From the NCBI GenBank assembly GCA_022842625.1, contig JALHPG010000005.1, positions 22,705-86,704 of the forward strand: a stretch of 64,000 bases of DNA, read 5' to 3'. Below, piece after piece: positions 27,079-37,400 of the stretch. This DNA is from Bacteroidia bacterium. Lineage in GTDB: Bacteria > Bacteroidota > Bacteroidia > B-17B0 > Aurantibacillaceae. The notes under the pieces were generated by a model, which worked only from the letters and a program-made list of their open reading frames with translations, was not told where the DNA came from and made no database searches. Every line of letters starts with the position of its first letter. The first letter of the stretch is position 1. Position numbers and translations under genes: made by a program.

Positions 27079-28365
27079 TTAATAGTGACACTTAGCACAT
27101 TCTAAACCACCAATCTTATCAACAGTAAACTTAACGTCATACTGCCCAGCATACTTCTCTTTTAATGCTTTATGCAAACGATCGTAATAAGCATTTCCTG
27201 CCATTGATACTTCTGTTTTACGGTGACATTCAATACACCATTTCATTGTTAAAGGAGTTTTTTGTTCTGCAACTGTCATTTCTTTAAGGTTACCATGACA
27301 AGAAGCGCATTCAACCTTACCTACTACAACGTGTTGTGAGTGATTGAAATAAACGTGATCAGGTAAATTATGAACCTTAATCCATTTTAATGGATTTTGT
27401 TTACTATCATCATAAGTGCCTGTTTTAGCATCAAAACCTGCAGCATCATATATTTTCGCAATTTCTTTTTCGCCGTATTGAGGTCCTTTTTGTATTGATT
27501 TATGACAGTTCATACAAATATTAACCGAAGGGATACCGGCATGACGAGATTTTTCTACTGAGCTATGGCAATATTGACAAGCAATTTCATTATCACCGGC
27601 ATGCAATTTATGTGAGAATTTAATTGGTTGCTCAGGCTTATACCCTTTTTGTGTTTTGTAATCATAATAAACGCCAATGTTGTAGCAAGCATCCCAACAG
27701 CTTTTCATTCCTACAAAAGCAATGATAATACCAAACACACCAACTAAACGACGGTGACCAGATATCCAACCTTTTACTTCTTGACCAAATGTTAATTCAG
27801 GATTTTCTTCTTTTCCTTCTGCACGATTGCTTGAATTTTGAAGCGAAGCTCTAACACTCCTTAAAGAACCAATTAGTATCGCTAAAATTACAATAAAGCC
27901 TAAAATTAAATAAAGTGGTTCAATACCACCGTTTCCATTTGCTGTTTCTGAAGACTCAGGTCCTGCGTCTACTTTTGGCGCACCAGCTGCAACCGGAGCA
28001 GGAGCTTTAATAAATTCTAAAATAGAAGCTACTTGTTTTTCATCTAACTGACCCTCAAAAACGGTCATTGCAGCCTTGCCATTCTCACTGTAAATCTTAT
28101 TAGCATAAGCATCTCCCGACTTAATTAACTTTTCGTTATTAAGAATCCACTTTGTTAACCAATCGCCCTTTGGGGCACGGTCAAATATCCCTTTTAATCC
28201 GGGACCGGATAGCTTCTGGTCGGTATGCGAGGCGTGGCAAACCGCACAATTTTGTTTAAATAATTTTTCTCCGTCTTGGGCATGAATCTTAGAAGAGATT
28301 GTAAAAACCGTGAAAACTACTGCTAGCAAGGCTTTTATTGAAATTTGAGATATGTTGTTTTTCAT
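27079..28365 (-). CDS. actA: Alternative Complex III multihaem cytochrome c ActA, with extra N-terminal haem domain
   Basis: I count six CxxCH haem sites: CAVCH at 40-44, then CQYCH, CMNCH, CASCH, CIECH and CAKCH spread from about 262 to 425. The last five form the classic pentahaem ActA domain, preceded by a membrane helix near 208-225. The first sits in a separate class I cytochrome c-like domain behind a signal peptide (1-30). It is joined by a Pro/Ala linker and a second membrane helix near 150-168. At 428 residues it is about twice the size of the plain pentahaem ActA. It is the first gene of the operon and has a good upstream promoter candidate. Confidence 0.93.
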   Translation of the reverse strand: MKNNISQISIKALLAVVFTVFTISSKIHAQDGEKLFKQNCAVCHASHTDQKLSGPGLKGIFDRAPKGDWLTKWILNNEKLIKSGDAYANKIYSENGKAAMTVFEGQLDEKQVASILEFIKAPAPVAAGAPKVDAGPESSETANGNGGIEPLYLILGFIVILAILIGSLRSVRASLQNSSNRAEGKEENPELTFGQEVKGWISGHRRLVGVFGIIIAFVGMKSCWDACYNIGVYYDYKTQKGYKPEQPIKFSHKLHAGDNEIACQYCHSSVEKSRHAGIPSVNICMNCHKSIQKGPQYGEKEIAKIYDAAGFDAKTGTYDDSKQNPLKWIKVHNLPDHVYFNHSQHVVVGKVECASCHGNLKEMTVAEQKTPLTMKWCIECHRKTEVSMAGNAYYDRLHKALKEKYAGQYDVKFTVDKIGGLECAKCHY

Positions 28366-28399
28366 ATAAAAATGAGAAATTTTAATCTTTTTTAGTAAT

Positions 28400-28419
28400 T
28401 TAATGACAAATTAATGACA
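28400..28419. promoter_or_regulatory. Tandem TTAATGACA repeats in the act operon leader
   Basis: TTAATGACA occurs at 28400-28408 and again at 28411-28419, exactly 11 bases apart and so on one face of the helix. They lie between the candidate -7 element and the actA start, at about +6 to +25 of the predicted transcript. A direct-repeat operator is plausible; no regulator is identified. Confidence 0.4.
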
Positions 28420-28430
28420 CTAAACGTTGG

Positions 28431-28438
28431 CAAAATTA
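28431..28438 (-). promoter_or_regulatory. Candidate -7 element of the act-cox operon
   Basis: Read on the minus strand this is TAATTTTG, an exact match to the Bacteroidota -7 consensus TAnnTTTG. It predicts a start of transcription near 28425 and a leader of about 60 bases. No clear TTG -33 element is found at the expected distance, so the call is tentative. Confidence 0.4.
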
Positions 28439-28822
28439 ACAGAAGATTAAGAATTACCGAGGGAAATTTTAATTTTTTTTAACGATAGCGATAATTTTTA
28501 ATCATTCTAAATAAGAAGATTTTGAATAAAAGTTTTATAGGCAAAATACTGGCTTTTGTCGAGTCTTAAAACTCCAAGAAAACTAAATTTTTTAGAAAAT
28601 AATTTTACTGAATTTTTTGCGCCGATAATTATTTAACAATAAAACGTTTTACGCCTAATTTATTATTAGATGAAAGGCGAACATAAATATCCGACTAAAG
28701 ATAATTTCAAATTTATTCCAACTTTTCACATGCCGCTTTTTTGGTGTAAACAACCTTATAAAAGCATACATTATTTGAGTTAAGAAAACTTTAGATTAAT
28801 TTAGAAATCAGAAACAAATTGA

Positions 28823-28830
28823 TATCTTTA
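28823..28830 (+). promoter_or_regulatory. Possible -7 element of the 554-residue gene
   Basis: TATCTTTA matches seven of eight positions of TAnnTTTG and lies 24 bases before the GTG start. The -33 region (TTTAG near 28800) is a weak match. Confidence 0.25.
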
Positions 28831-28854
28831 ATTCAATAACCAAAACTTCTCCAC

Positions 28855-30519
28855 GTGTCCAAAAATAAAAATTCTCCTCTAACAAATTTAAAAGAAATAG
28901 CTTCTATTTTCAATGAAGGTTCTGCTGAAATTAAAAAGCAATGTTTAAACAACTGTTCAAAAATAAAATTAAGTTCTAAGAAAATAATTGAACAGTTTCA
29001 CGATTGTTTGATCTTTTTATTGGGTTATCCAGAGAATGCAGAATTGTTCTTGCTGGCGCAAAAAGAAATGGATCGTTTATGTGCCGCAGTAGAAAAATTA
29101 CCAAAACAAAAAAAAGATGAATTAGAAAGAACGGGTATTGCTTATACACAAACCCAAGCAGCAAATAGTTACACATTAATAAAATGGTTACTAAAAACTT
29201 ACCCAAATCAGGTTTCGTTTCACTCTATAGACGAATCAGGTGTTCATCCTAAAGAAGTATTAAGACATGCTTTAAATGAAATGGAATTTGAATTTGCCTT
29301 TAGTGAAAAATTAAATCCCATTAAATGGCTCGAGAATGGCGCAGGTTCTAAAAATAAAAAAGATATTTTAATTTGGTTAATAAATTGTTTTGATAGGATC
29401 GAAGCAAGCGATTTAATTAAAGACCAATTATTTGAATCTCTTAAAATTTTCATTTCGGTAATGCCTACTAATAAAACTTTATCTAAAGGTTTTGGCAATT
29501 TTAGTTTGCATAAAAACTATTACCACACAAAGGGTTTATTAAAACGTTTTGATGAGAAAGAAATAATAAATAAAAAATTACCCGCGCCAAAAAAAATATC
29601 AGATACTGAAAAAAATATAATCATTGAAAAAGCACGAATTGCTTTGTTTTTATTGAACAGAGAAACTGAGCCAATTGTATATTGTAATGAAGATGGTTTA
29701 TTGTATTACGAATTAGAGCATGGTTTGTCAATTGCTTTGTTTAGCATTCTTCCCGAAAGACGTTTACCTCTTGAATCTTACATTGGCTTTATGATGTTTA
29801 AAAACGGATACCCTATGGCATATGGCGGAGGCTGGTTATTTGGCAACCGTTCTTTATTGGGAATAAATATTTTCGAAAGTTTTAGAGGCGGGGAATCTGC
29901 ATTTGTTTTTAGTCAATTATTACGCAGCTATAAACAAAGTTTTGGCGCAAATTATTTTGAAGTAGAGCCGTATCAATTCGGAAAAAATAATCCTGAAGGT
30001 TTAAAATCAGGCGCCTTTTGGTTTTATTATCGTTTTGGATTTAGACCAATAGATAAAGACTTAAATAATTTAGCATCAAAAGAGGCTGAAAAAATTAATA
30101 ACACAAAGGGATACCGCACTTCTATCGAAACTTTAAAGCGTTTTACAAATTCTAACTTAGCGGTAAATTTTAAACACGAACAATTGCCGGTAAACCCAAG
30201 TGTTATTAGCGAATACATCAGCGATCAAATCAAACTAAAATTTAAAGGCGACAGATCTGCTGCAGAAAAATGGAGTTTATCGGTTCTAAAGACTGATATT
30301 GGAATTGATTTTAGTAAAGCAACTAAATTAGAAAAGATCGGCATCAATAAATTAGGAATATTTATTGCATTTTGTGTTCAAACAAAAAAACTAAGTGCGT
30401 CTGAAAAAAATAAAATAAAAGAATTTGTTTTAGAAAAAGGTAAATCGGAATTTAAATATATTGAAATTTGCAACTCAATAAATTTCAAGAAATTGTTGGT
30501 TGCAGAACTTGTGAAATAA
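28855..30519 (+). CDS. Uncharacterised protein with a GNAT-like region
   Basis: A 554-residue soluble protein that I do not recognise by name. The first 270 residues are mainly helical and charged. The region at about 300-400 resembles an acyl-CoA N-acyltransferase core: a beta-strand pair (YIGFMMFKNGYPMAYGGGW), then LGINIFESFRGGESAFVF, LLRSYKQSFGANYFEVEPYQ and a GAFWFYYRFGFRP end that echoes the typical GNAT FYxxxGF motif. The clear pyrophosphate loop Q/RxxGxG/A is not present (FRGGES is the nearest), so catalysis is uncertain. The rest is helical. The start is a GTG at 28855-28857. It is a lone gene, convergent with the PorP gene 20 bases away. Confidence 0.6.
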   Translation: MSKNKNSPLTNLKEIASIFNEGSAEIKKQCLNNCSKIKLSSKKIIEQFHDCLIFLLGYPENAELFLLAQKEMDRLCAAVEKLPKQKKDELERTGIAYTQTQAANSYTLIKWLLKTYPNQVSFHSIDESGVHPKEVLRHALNEMEFEFAFSEKLNPIKWLENGAGSKNKKDILIWLINCFDRIEASDLIKDQLFESLKIFISVMPTNKTLSKGFGNFSLHKNYYHTKGLLKRFDEKEIINKKLPAPKKISDTEKNIIIEKARIALFLLNRETEPIVYCNEDGLLYYELEHGLSIALFSILPERRLPLESYIGFMMFKNGYPMAYGGGWLFGNRSLLGINIFESFRGGESAFVFSQLLRSYKQSFGANYFEVEPYQFGKNNPEGLKSGAFWFYYRFGFRPIDKDLNNLASKEAEKINNTKGYRTSIETLKRFTNSNLAVNFKHEQLPVNPSVISEYISDQIKLKFKGDRSAAEKWSLSVLKTDIGIDFSKATKLEKIGINKLGIFIAFCVQTKKLSASEKNKIKEFVLEKGKSEFKYIEICNSINFKKLLVAELVK

Positions 30520-30539
30520 AATTTAAATCTTGGAATTTA

Positions 30540-31460
30540 TTACTTTTCTTTTCCCTCCCAAGTAGCAGATTGCTTACGAGAAAAACGGATACCTAACATA
30601 ATTTCATGTGTTCCGGTAGAATACTTTTTAATGTTGGTTGTAGTAAAATCAAACGAATAACCGATCATTAAATAGTTCTTATAAAAGTAGCCTATTAAGG
30701 CAGTAAATGCATCATTATGTCGGTATGCACCGCCAAGCCAAATTTGTTCTTGATAAATAACACGCATGCCAACATCAATTTTTGGAGGTGTAGGGATTTC
30801 GTATTTTACCAAGAATGAAGGTTCAATTTTAAAGTCATCGCCTAGATCAAATTTATATGCACCGTTTAAATTAAAATGGTTTACGATCTTACTATTTTTA
30901 CCAGCACCTTCATATAGTTTTATTGGCGCTTGATAAATTTGCGGCAAACTGAGTCCAAAATAAAATCTATCTTTTTTATGGAAATAAAGTCCGGCCCCAA
31001 AATCCGGAACATAGGTTGTTTGATAGGTAGATAATAAATTCTGATCGCCATCATCTCTTAAAATCAATTTACTTCCGTCAATTCCCCATTGTAAAACACC
31101 GGCACTTAATCCCATAGAAAGAAACATATCATCTTTTACTTTCATGTGATAAGCGTAAGAAAAATTCAATCCCGTTCTACGTGTTGGTCCAACAATATCA
31201 GTATACAAATTCATACCTATACCCATATTTTTAGCCTTTATTGGTCCATGAAGCGTAAGCATATAAGTGCGTGGCGCATCGGTTACTCCAACCCATTGGT
31301 AACGGTTGTTGGAACGAACATCTGCATAATCATCTTTACCCGAAACAGCAGGATTGATAGCCATTTCGTTTAACATGTACTGCGTGTACTGCGGTAATTG
31401 CTGACTAAAGCCACCAACCGCAATAAAGCTTAACAAACATATGTAGTATTTTCTTATCAT
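30540..31460 (-). CDS. PorP/SprF family outer-membrane protein
   Basis: The 306-residue beta-barrel protein has a signal peptide (1-19) and the hallmark opening QQLPQYTQYMLNEMAINPA, where the family reads QFxQYMxNxxxxNPA. The rest shows alternating strands, including GMRVIYQEQIWLGGAYRHND and GYSFDF near the C-terminus. PorP/SprF proteins act with the type IX secretion apparatus, and the SprF type is needed to place a partner adhesin such as SprB. Its ATG shares one base with the stop of the 3191-residue adhesin (TAATG), so the two are translationally coupled. This strongly suggests the adhesin is its client. Confidence 0.93.
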   Translation of the reverse strand: MIRKYYICLLSFIAVGGFSQQLPQYTQYMLNEMAINPAVSGKDDYADVRSNNRYQWVGVTDAPRTYMLTLHGPIKAKNMGIGMNLYTDIVGPTRRTGLNFSYAYHMKVKDDMFLSMGLSAGVLQWGIDGSKLILRDDGDQNLLSTYQTTYVPDFGAGLYFHKKDRFYFGLSLPQIYQAPIKLYEGAGKNSKIVNHFNLNGAYKFDLGDDFKIEPSFLVKYEIPTPPKIDVGMRVIYQEQIWLGGAYRHNDAFTALIGYFYKNYLMIGYSFDFTTTNIKKYSTGTHEIMLGIRFSRKQSATWEGKEK

Positions 31461-34400
31461 TATCTAAATATGGTTAATGGTCCAACATATGGTGTTTTGT
31501 ATGCCGGATGATTTAAATTAATAACATAATAATACGTTCCAACAGGTAGATCTTTTCCTTTGTATTTACCATCAAACTGTCCGTTGTAATTATTATAAAA
31601 ATACAATTGCTCACCCCAACGGTTATAGATCTCAACAGTATTATCCGGGAACTGATCTAAATTATCAATTATCCAAAGCTCATTTTTTGTATCCCCATTC
31701 GGACTAAATCCATTAGGTATTTTTATAGTAGGGAACAAGAACACAGTCATTGTATCGCTATTTGTACATCCTGTTACCAGATCAATTACAGTAACTGTGT
31801 AAACAGTATTAACCGTGTTAGAAGCAACAGGGTTTTGTAAACTAGGATCATCCAGCGTAAATGAAGGCGACCAGGTTATTGAAACCGAGCCTGAAGTTGT
31901 TGGACTGCCTCCAATGGTAACCCCTGTAAATACAGGTATCGTATAGCTTGGCCCTGCGTCTACCGATGGTAAGCCAAAAGTATTCACTACTACAAAGTCA
32001 GTATCAGAGCAACCAACAACTGATGATGTTGCTACTAATACATATGTAAAAGAGCCCGGCGCTGTAGGCGGTGTTGGTGCAAAATAAGTTGAGTTATTTG
32101 AAACAGAATTAGTAACATTAGGAAGCAAGTACCAATCAAAAGAAACTGCTCCAAAAGAATTTGTACCTGTTAAAGTTACTGATGGCGTAGGACAAACAGT
32201 TTGATCATTTCCAGCTACAGCAATAACACTTATCGTTGGCACGATCAATAAAGTAGTATCTTTTCTGCAACCATTATTATCTGTTAAACTTAACGAATAG
32301 TTTCCTGCAACTATTGAATTAATATTTTGTGTGCTTGCAGTAAATGATGATGGACCTGTCCAAGTGTATGTGTATGCCGGTGTGCCACCAATTACACCAA
32401 CACTTAATGATCCATCGGCAATAGAACTACATGACGAATTAGCAATTGTTGGCGTTAAAACAATAGAGGTCGGATTTATTAAACTAGTGCTTGCTGTAAT
32501 AACACATCCGTTTGCATCCGTAACTGTTGCTGAATAAACGATGGCTGCAGTTGACGGACCAGGACATAACGAGAATTGCGGATTACTTGATCCGGATGGA
32601 GACCATGTAAAGGTGTAAGGTAATGTCCCACCGCTAGGCACCAATGTAATTGCACCGTTGCAATCATTATGACATCTAGGTTGGGTAACATTCGTTAAAC
32701 TTAATTGCAAAGGTTGATTTTGAGTTAGGGTAAATGATTGTATGGTTTTACATCCATTTGCGGCTGTAACTGTTAAAGTAATTACACCGGCGCCTAAACC
32801 ACTAACGGTTGGCAAAGTGCCGCCATTACTCCAAGCATACGTCACAGGTATTGAAGTGCTTGTTCCTAATGCAGTTATAGATCCTGTTAATGCACCCGAA
32901 CAAACAATGTTACTTTGAGTAAAGGTAATTACAGGTCCGTTAGTGTTATTTATCGCAAAAGCTTGCGTTTGAGGGCAACTCACTCCGGCGGTATTTGTAA
33001 CAGTAACTGAATAATTGCCCGCACCAACATTTGTTAAAGAAGAAGTAATTCCGGGACCCGGTGACCAAGAATAAAAATAACCTCCAGGTGCTAAAGTAGG
33101 ACTAACCACTACATTAATTGTTCCATTAGATGCGCCACAAGTTGGAGCACTAATTATTGGAGTAACAGTATACTGTATACCAGCATTAATATTTACTGAT
33201 GAAGTACGAATACAACCTTGCGCATCTGTCATTTGCAAGAAATAAGACCCCGGACATAAATTTGTAATTATTGAATTTGAAACAGCTGGCGCGATCCAGT
33301 TATAAGAAATTGGATTAGTACCGCCAACTGCAACTACAGTAGCAGCACCATTACATTGTCCGGCACATACTTCATTTTGTATAGTGGTTGTTTCTCCTGT
33401 AATACCGTTTGAACTGCTGATAATAACATTTTGTAATTGAGTACATAAATTATTATCAGTTACTAATACTTGATATAAACCTGCGCATAAATTAGTAGCA
33501 GTTGGTCCAACAGAACTTGAAGTCCAGCTATAAGTATATGGGCCTGTACCACCAGCGGCAGTTATTGTAGACGAACCATTACACAAATTACAAGAAGGTG
33601 ATGCAACTGAATTTGTAGATGTGATCTGAGTAGGAGAAGTGATATTTGTTGTAAATGAGTTGAAACAGCCTATAGCATCTGTTGCAGTATAAGTATAAGT
33701 ACCATTACACAAATTTATTGCTGATGGCCCTGTTTGAGTATTACTCCACACATAAGTGATCGGGAAATTAGGACTGCCCGATATTGAAGTAACGCTTGCT
33801 GTTCCTAAACAATTTCCAAAACAAAGGTTATTAGTCACTGTTGATGTGGCCGTCATGTTTTGTACTCCCGGTAAATTAAGTGTTAAAGTAGAAGGACAAA
33901 GATTAAAATCAGTGATCGTAATAGAATAATTTCCTGCACATGCATTTGTAAGTGTTGCATTTAAAGATGCGCCCGGACTCCATACATAGGTATAAGGACC
34001 GGTTCCTCCTGATGTATTTAAGGTAACCGAGCCGTTACATACACCATTACAAGTTGGGAAGGTGAGATTTGGTAAAACTGAAATAGCAGCAGGCTGAGCA
34101 ATTACAACAGAATTAAATAGTATACAATTATTGGCATCTGTAATTTGAGCAGAATAAGTACCTGCACATAAATTCGTTTGAGGATTCACCGTAGAAGCAG
34201 AAGGTGGAACGATCCAACTAACAGTATAACCAGGAGTACCACCAACAATACCAACAGGATTAATTGATGCGGCGCCGGTACATTGCGCATTACAAGAAAT
34301 ACTTGAAGATGTTATTGGCGCAGCGCTCGGTCCATTTGAATTACTTAATGGAATAGAAACAGTATTTGTACAATTGTTTGCATCAGTAACGATCACAGTA

Positions 34401-37400
34401 TATACACCTGCAACTAAACCGGAAACCGCAGCATTTGTGCTTGATACAGGTGCTGTCCAAGAGAACGTATAGGCAGGAGTTCCACCAACCGGAATTGCGG
34501 TAATTGAACCATTTGCCGAACCACAAGTAGCCGGTGCAATAGATGTATTTACGTTTAATACCGGAGGATTAGTTAATGTAAAGGTTTGAACATCGGTACA
34601 ACCATTGTTATCACTGATCGTTAATGTGTAATTTCCTGCGCATAAAGCATTTACTGTTGGAGAGTTTGGTGCTACAGGATTCCACGTATAATTTACCGTA
34701 CCAACTGCATTTACCGGTGTACTAATTGCAACACCATTACAATTACCGTTACATGCAGGATTTGTTGTTGTTACATTAGATAATAAAGCCGGTGGATTAA
34801 CCAAATTTGCAACACCACTGGCAATACAACCTGCGGCATCAATTGCAGTTAACGTATATGTGCCTGCATTTAAATTTGTAGGATTTTGTCCAACGCCTGA
34901 AGCTACCCAGTTAAAACTAACGGTTCCTTGATTGCCGGACAATAAAGTTGTTATACTTCCTGTTGAGGCGCCGTTACATAATGGACTAGTAGGTGTAAGT
35001 GTAACATTAAATGCACTTGGAGTTGTAATTGTAAAGCCTGTAGCCGAAGTACAGCCGTTTGCATCAACAACCGTTCCTGTATAATTACCTGCACATAAAT
35101 TGCCTAAAGTTGAAGTAGTTGCAGGACCATTAGACCAGCTAAAGCTATAAGTAGGTGTTCCGCCTGCAACATTTATAGAAGCAGTTGCGTTACATGAATT
35201 AGAACAGCTTGCATTTACAGATGTTAAAGTAGTAGTTAATGCAGTTGGCTGAGTGATAGTAACTACCGTTGAAATTGGACAACCATTTAGATCACTTGCA
35301 TTAACAGTATACGATGCAGGGCATAAATTAAAAATATTCGGATTAGTTGATCCTGTAAAAGTTACAACCGGCAACCAGGTAAACGTTATAGGTGCTGTAC
35401 CCCCACTTCCGGAAACATTTATTGATCCATTACACGCGGCATTACATAAAACGTTACTCGCTGTAGTAGTTAATGTTAAGGCAGCCGGCTGTGTAATCGC
35501 AAAAGTAAATTGTCGCGGACAAAGATTTGCATCTGTAATATTTAAAGTATAGTTACCAATATTTAAATTTGTTACAGTAGAAGTACCCTGACCGGTAATT
35601 GGTGGGGCTACCGGCAACCAATTAAAAGTATAACCTGGTGTTCCACCAGATGGCACAACTGTAATTGACCCATTAGCAGAGCCAAAACATCTTACAGGTG
35701 TTACCGTAGAATTAATTGTTACCGATGCGGCAGGTTGAACAATACCAATTGATTGTGAAGTTACACAGCCGTTACCATCTGTAACAGAAATATTATAAGT
35801 TCCGGTATTTAAACCACTTGCCGTTGATGTATTACCAATAGTTGTAAAACCAACAACCGGTGTCCATGTAAATGTAAACGGCCCTGTTCCGGAGGCTGTA
35901 ACCGTTGCTCCACCTGTACTTGATCCAAAACAAGTTACAGATTGACTGTTAATTGTTAAAGTTGGTCCTGAAGGATTTGTTAATACTGCCGAAACCGTTG
36001 TAGAACAAGGCCCATCAGTAATTGTAACAGTGTAAGGGCCCGCTAATAAACTGGTATAACAACTTGTGGTACCACCAACGCCGCCGGCAGGACTCCATGC
36101 AAAAGTATAAGGACCCGCACTGCCACTTGGGCCGCCACTTGGTGTCACACATATACTACCGTTATTAACGATACAGGCAGAAGGATTAGTTGTTGTGAAT
36201 GTTGCAGAAATAGAAGGTGTAGAAGTGATGTTAAATATTTGTGTTTTTGAACAACCATTGGCATCAGTGACCCTTAAAGTGTAAGTTCCAATACACAAGT
36301 TGCTAAGATTAGCAGTTGTAATAGATCCCGGACTCCAAGAATACGTTAATAAACCTGTTCCGCCGGAAGCATTTGAATTAATTGCACCATTACAATTTCC
36401 AAAACAGTTTACATTGGTTTGCGTTGGTGCTATAATTATATCGGGTGGATTAGTAAAGGTAATAGTGCCCGTGTTTGAACATCCCAATTGATCCTGAACT
36501 AAAACGGTATATGTTCCGGCACATAAATTGGTTGCTGTTTGTGAAGTTTGTGAAGGTGTTGTTGCAGACCATGTGTATGTATATGGCAAAGTTCCACCCA
36601 ATGCATTTGCTGTTGCGGAACCCGTGCATACTCCAAAACATTGTATTCCCGCCCCTGCAGTAACAACAGTAACACTAACGGTTTGCGCAACACCTGCTGT
36701 TGCTGTAGCAGTACATCCTTGACTATCTGTTACAACAACTGTATAATTACCCGGACACAATGAACTAACGGCTGCATTTGTTCCAACAGTTGCGGCTAAA
36801 GAATTTGTCCACACAAAAGTATATCCGGGAGTACCATTTGAAGCCGTAACAGTTGAAGCGCCGGTACAAGCGTTACAACTTGATTGTAATCCTGTAATAG
36901 CAGCAGATAAAGCAATTGGAGATACAATAGTGAAATTGATAGATTGCGAACAACCATTTGCATCCGTTACATTTGCAATATAATTTCCTGCGCATAATCC
37001 GGAAATAATACCTGTTGCATTATTAATTATTGGGAAGGTGTTAAATTGATAATTATATGGACCAGTTCCACCAACTGCTGTTATTGTTGCAGATCCATTG
37101 CAGCTTCCTGCACACGAAGTAGAAGTAGTGTTTTGTGTTAAAGTAATTGAAGATGGAGAAGTTACTGTGGCTGTAGCTGATTTAGTACAACCTTGATTAT
37201 CGGTAACAATCAAAGTGTAATTTCCTATACATAAACCTACGTTTGGATTACCTGTTGGACCGTTTGACCAATTTAACGTATAACCGGGCGTTCCTCCAGA
37301 TACAACTCCAGATAAAACACCATTACAACTAGAAAAACAAGAAACACTCGTTGTGTTAATAGTAACAGTCATATCAGTTGGCTGCAATAAACTTGTTGTT

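Larger units (their letters stand above)
28366..28854. other. 489-base divergent intergenic region
   Basis: This AT-rich gap separates the act operon from the divergent 554-residue gene. It contains the minus-strand promoter candidate and tandem TTAATGACA repeats near actA, and a plus-strand -7-like motif near its right end. A 37-codon open frame starts at an ATG at 28670 and ends with TAA at 28783 (MKGEHKYPTKDNF at its start). It has no supporting feature and I do not call it a gene. I see no RNA gene or terminator. Confidence 0.6.

Noticed and set aside
16829..28365. actB as an active molybdopterin or formate-type oxidoreductase
   Set aside because: Its position among actA, C, D, E and F and its cysteine-cluster pattern identify the Alternative Complex III subunit, which is not known to hold molybdenum.
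28670..28783. A 37-codon open frame in the act/554-residue intergenic region
   Set aside because: No family resemblance, promoter or conserved feature supports it, and a frame this short is expected by chance. It is noted only in the intergenic entry.
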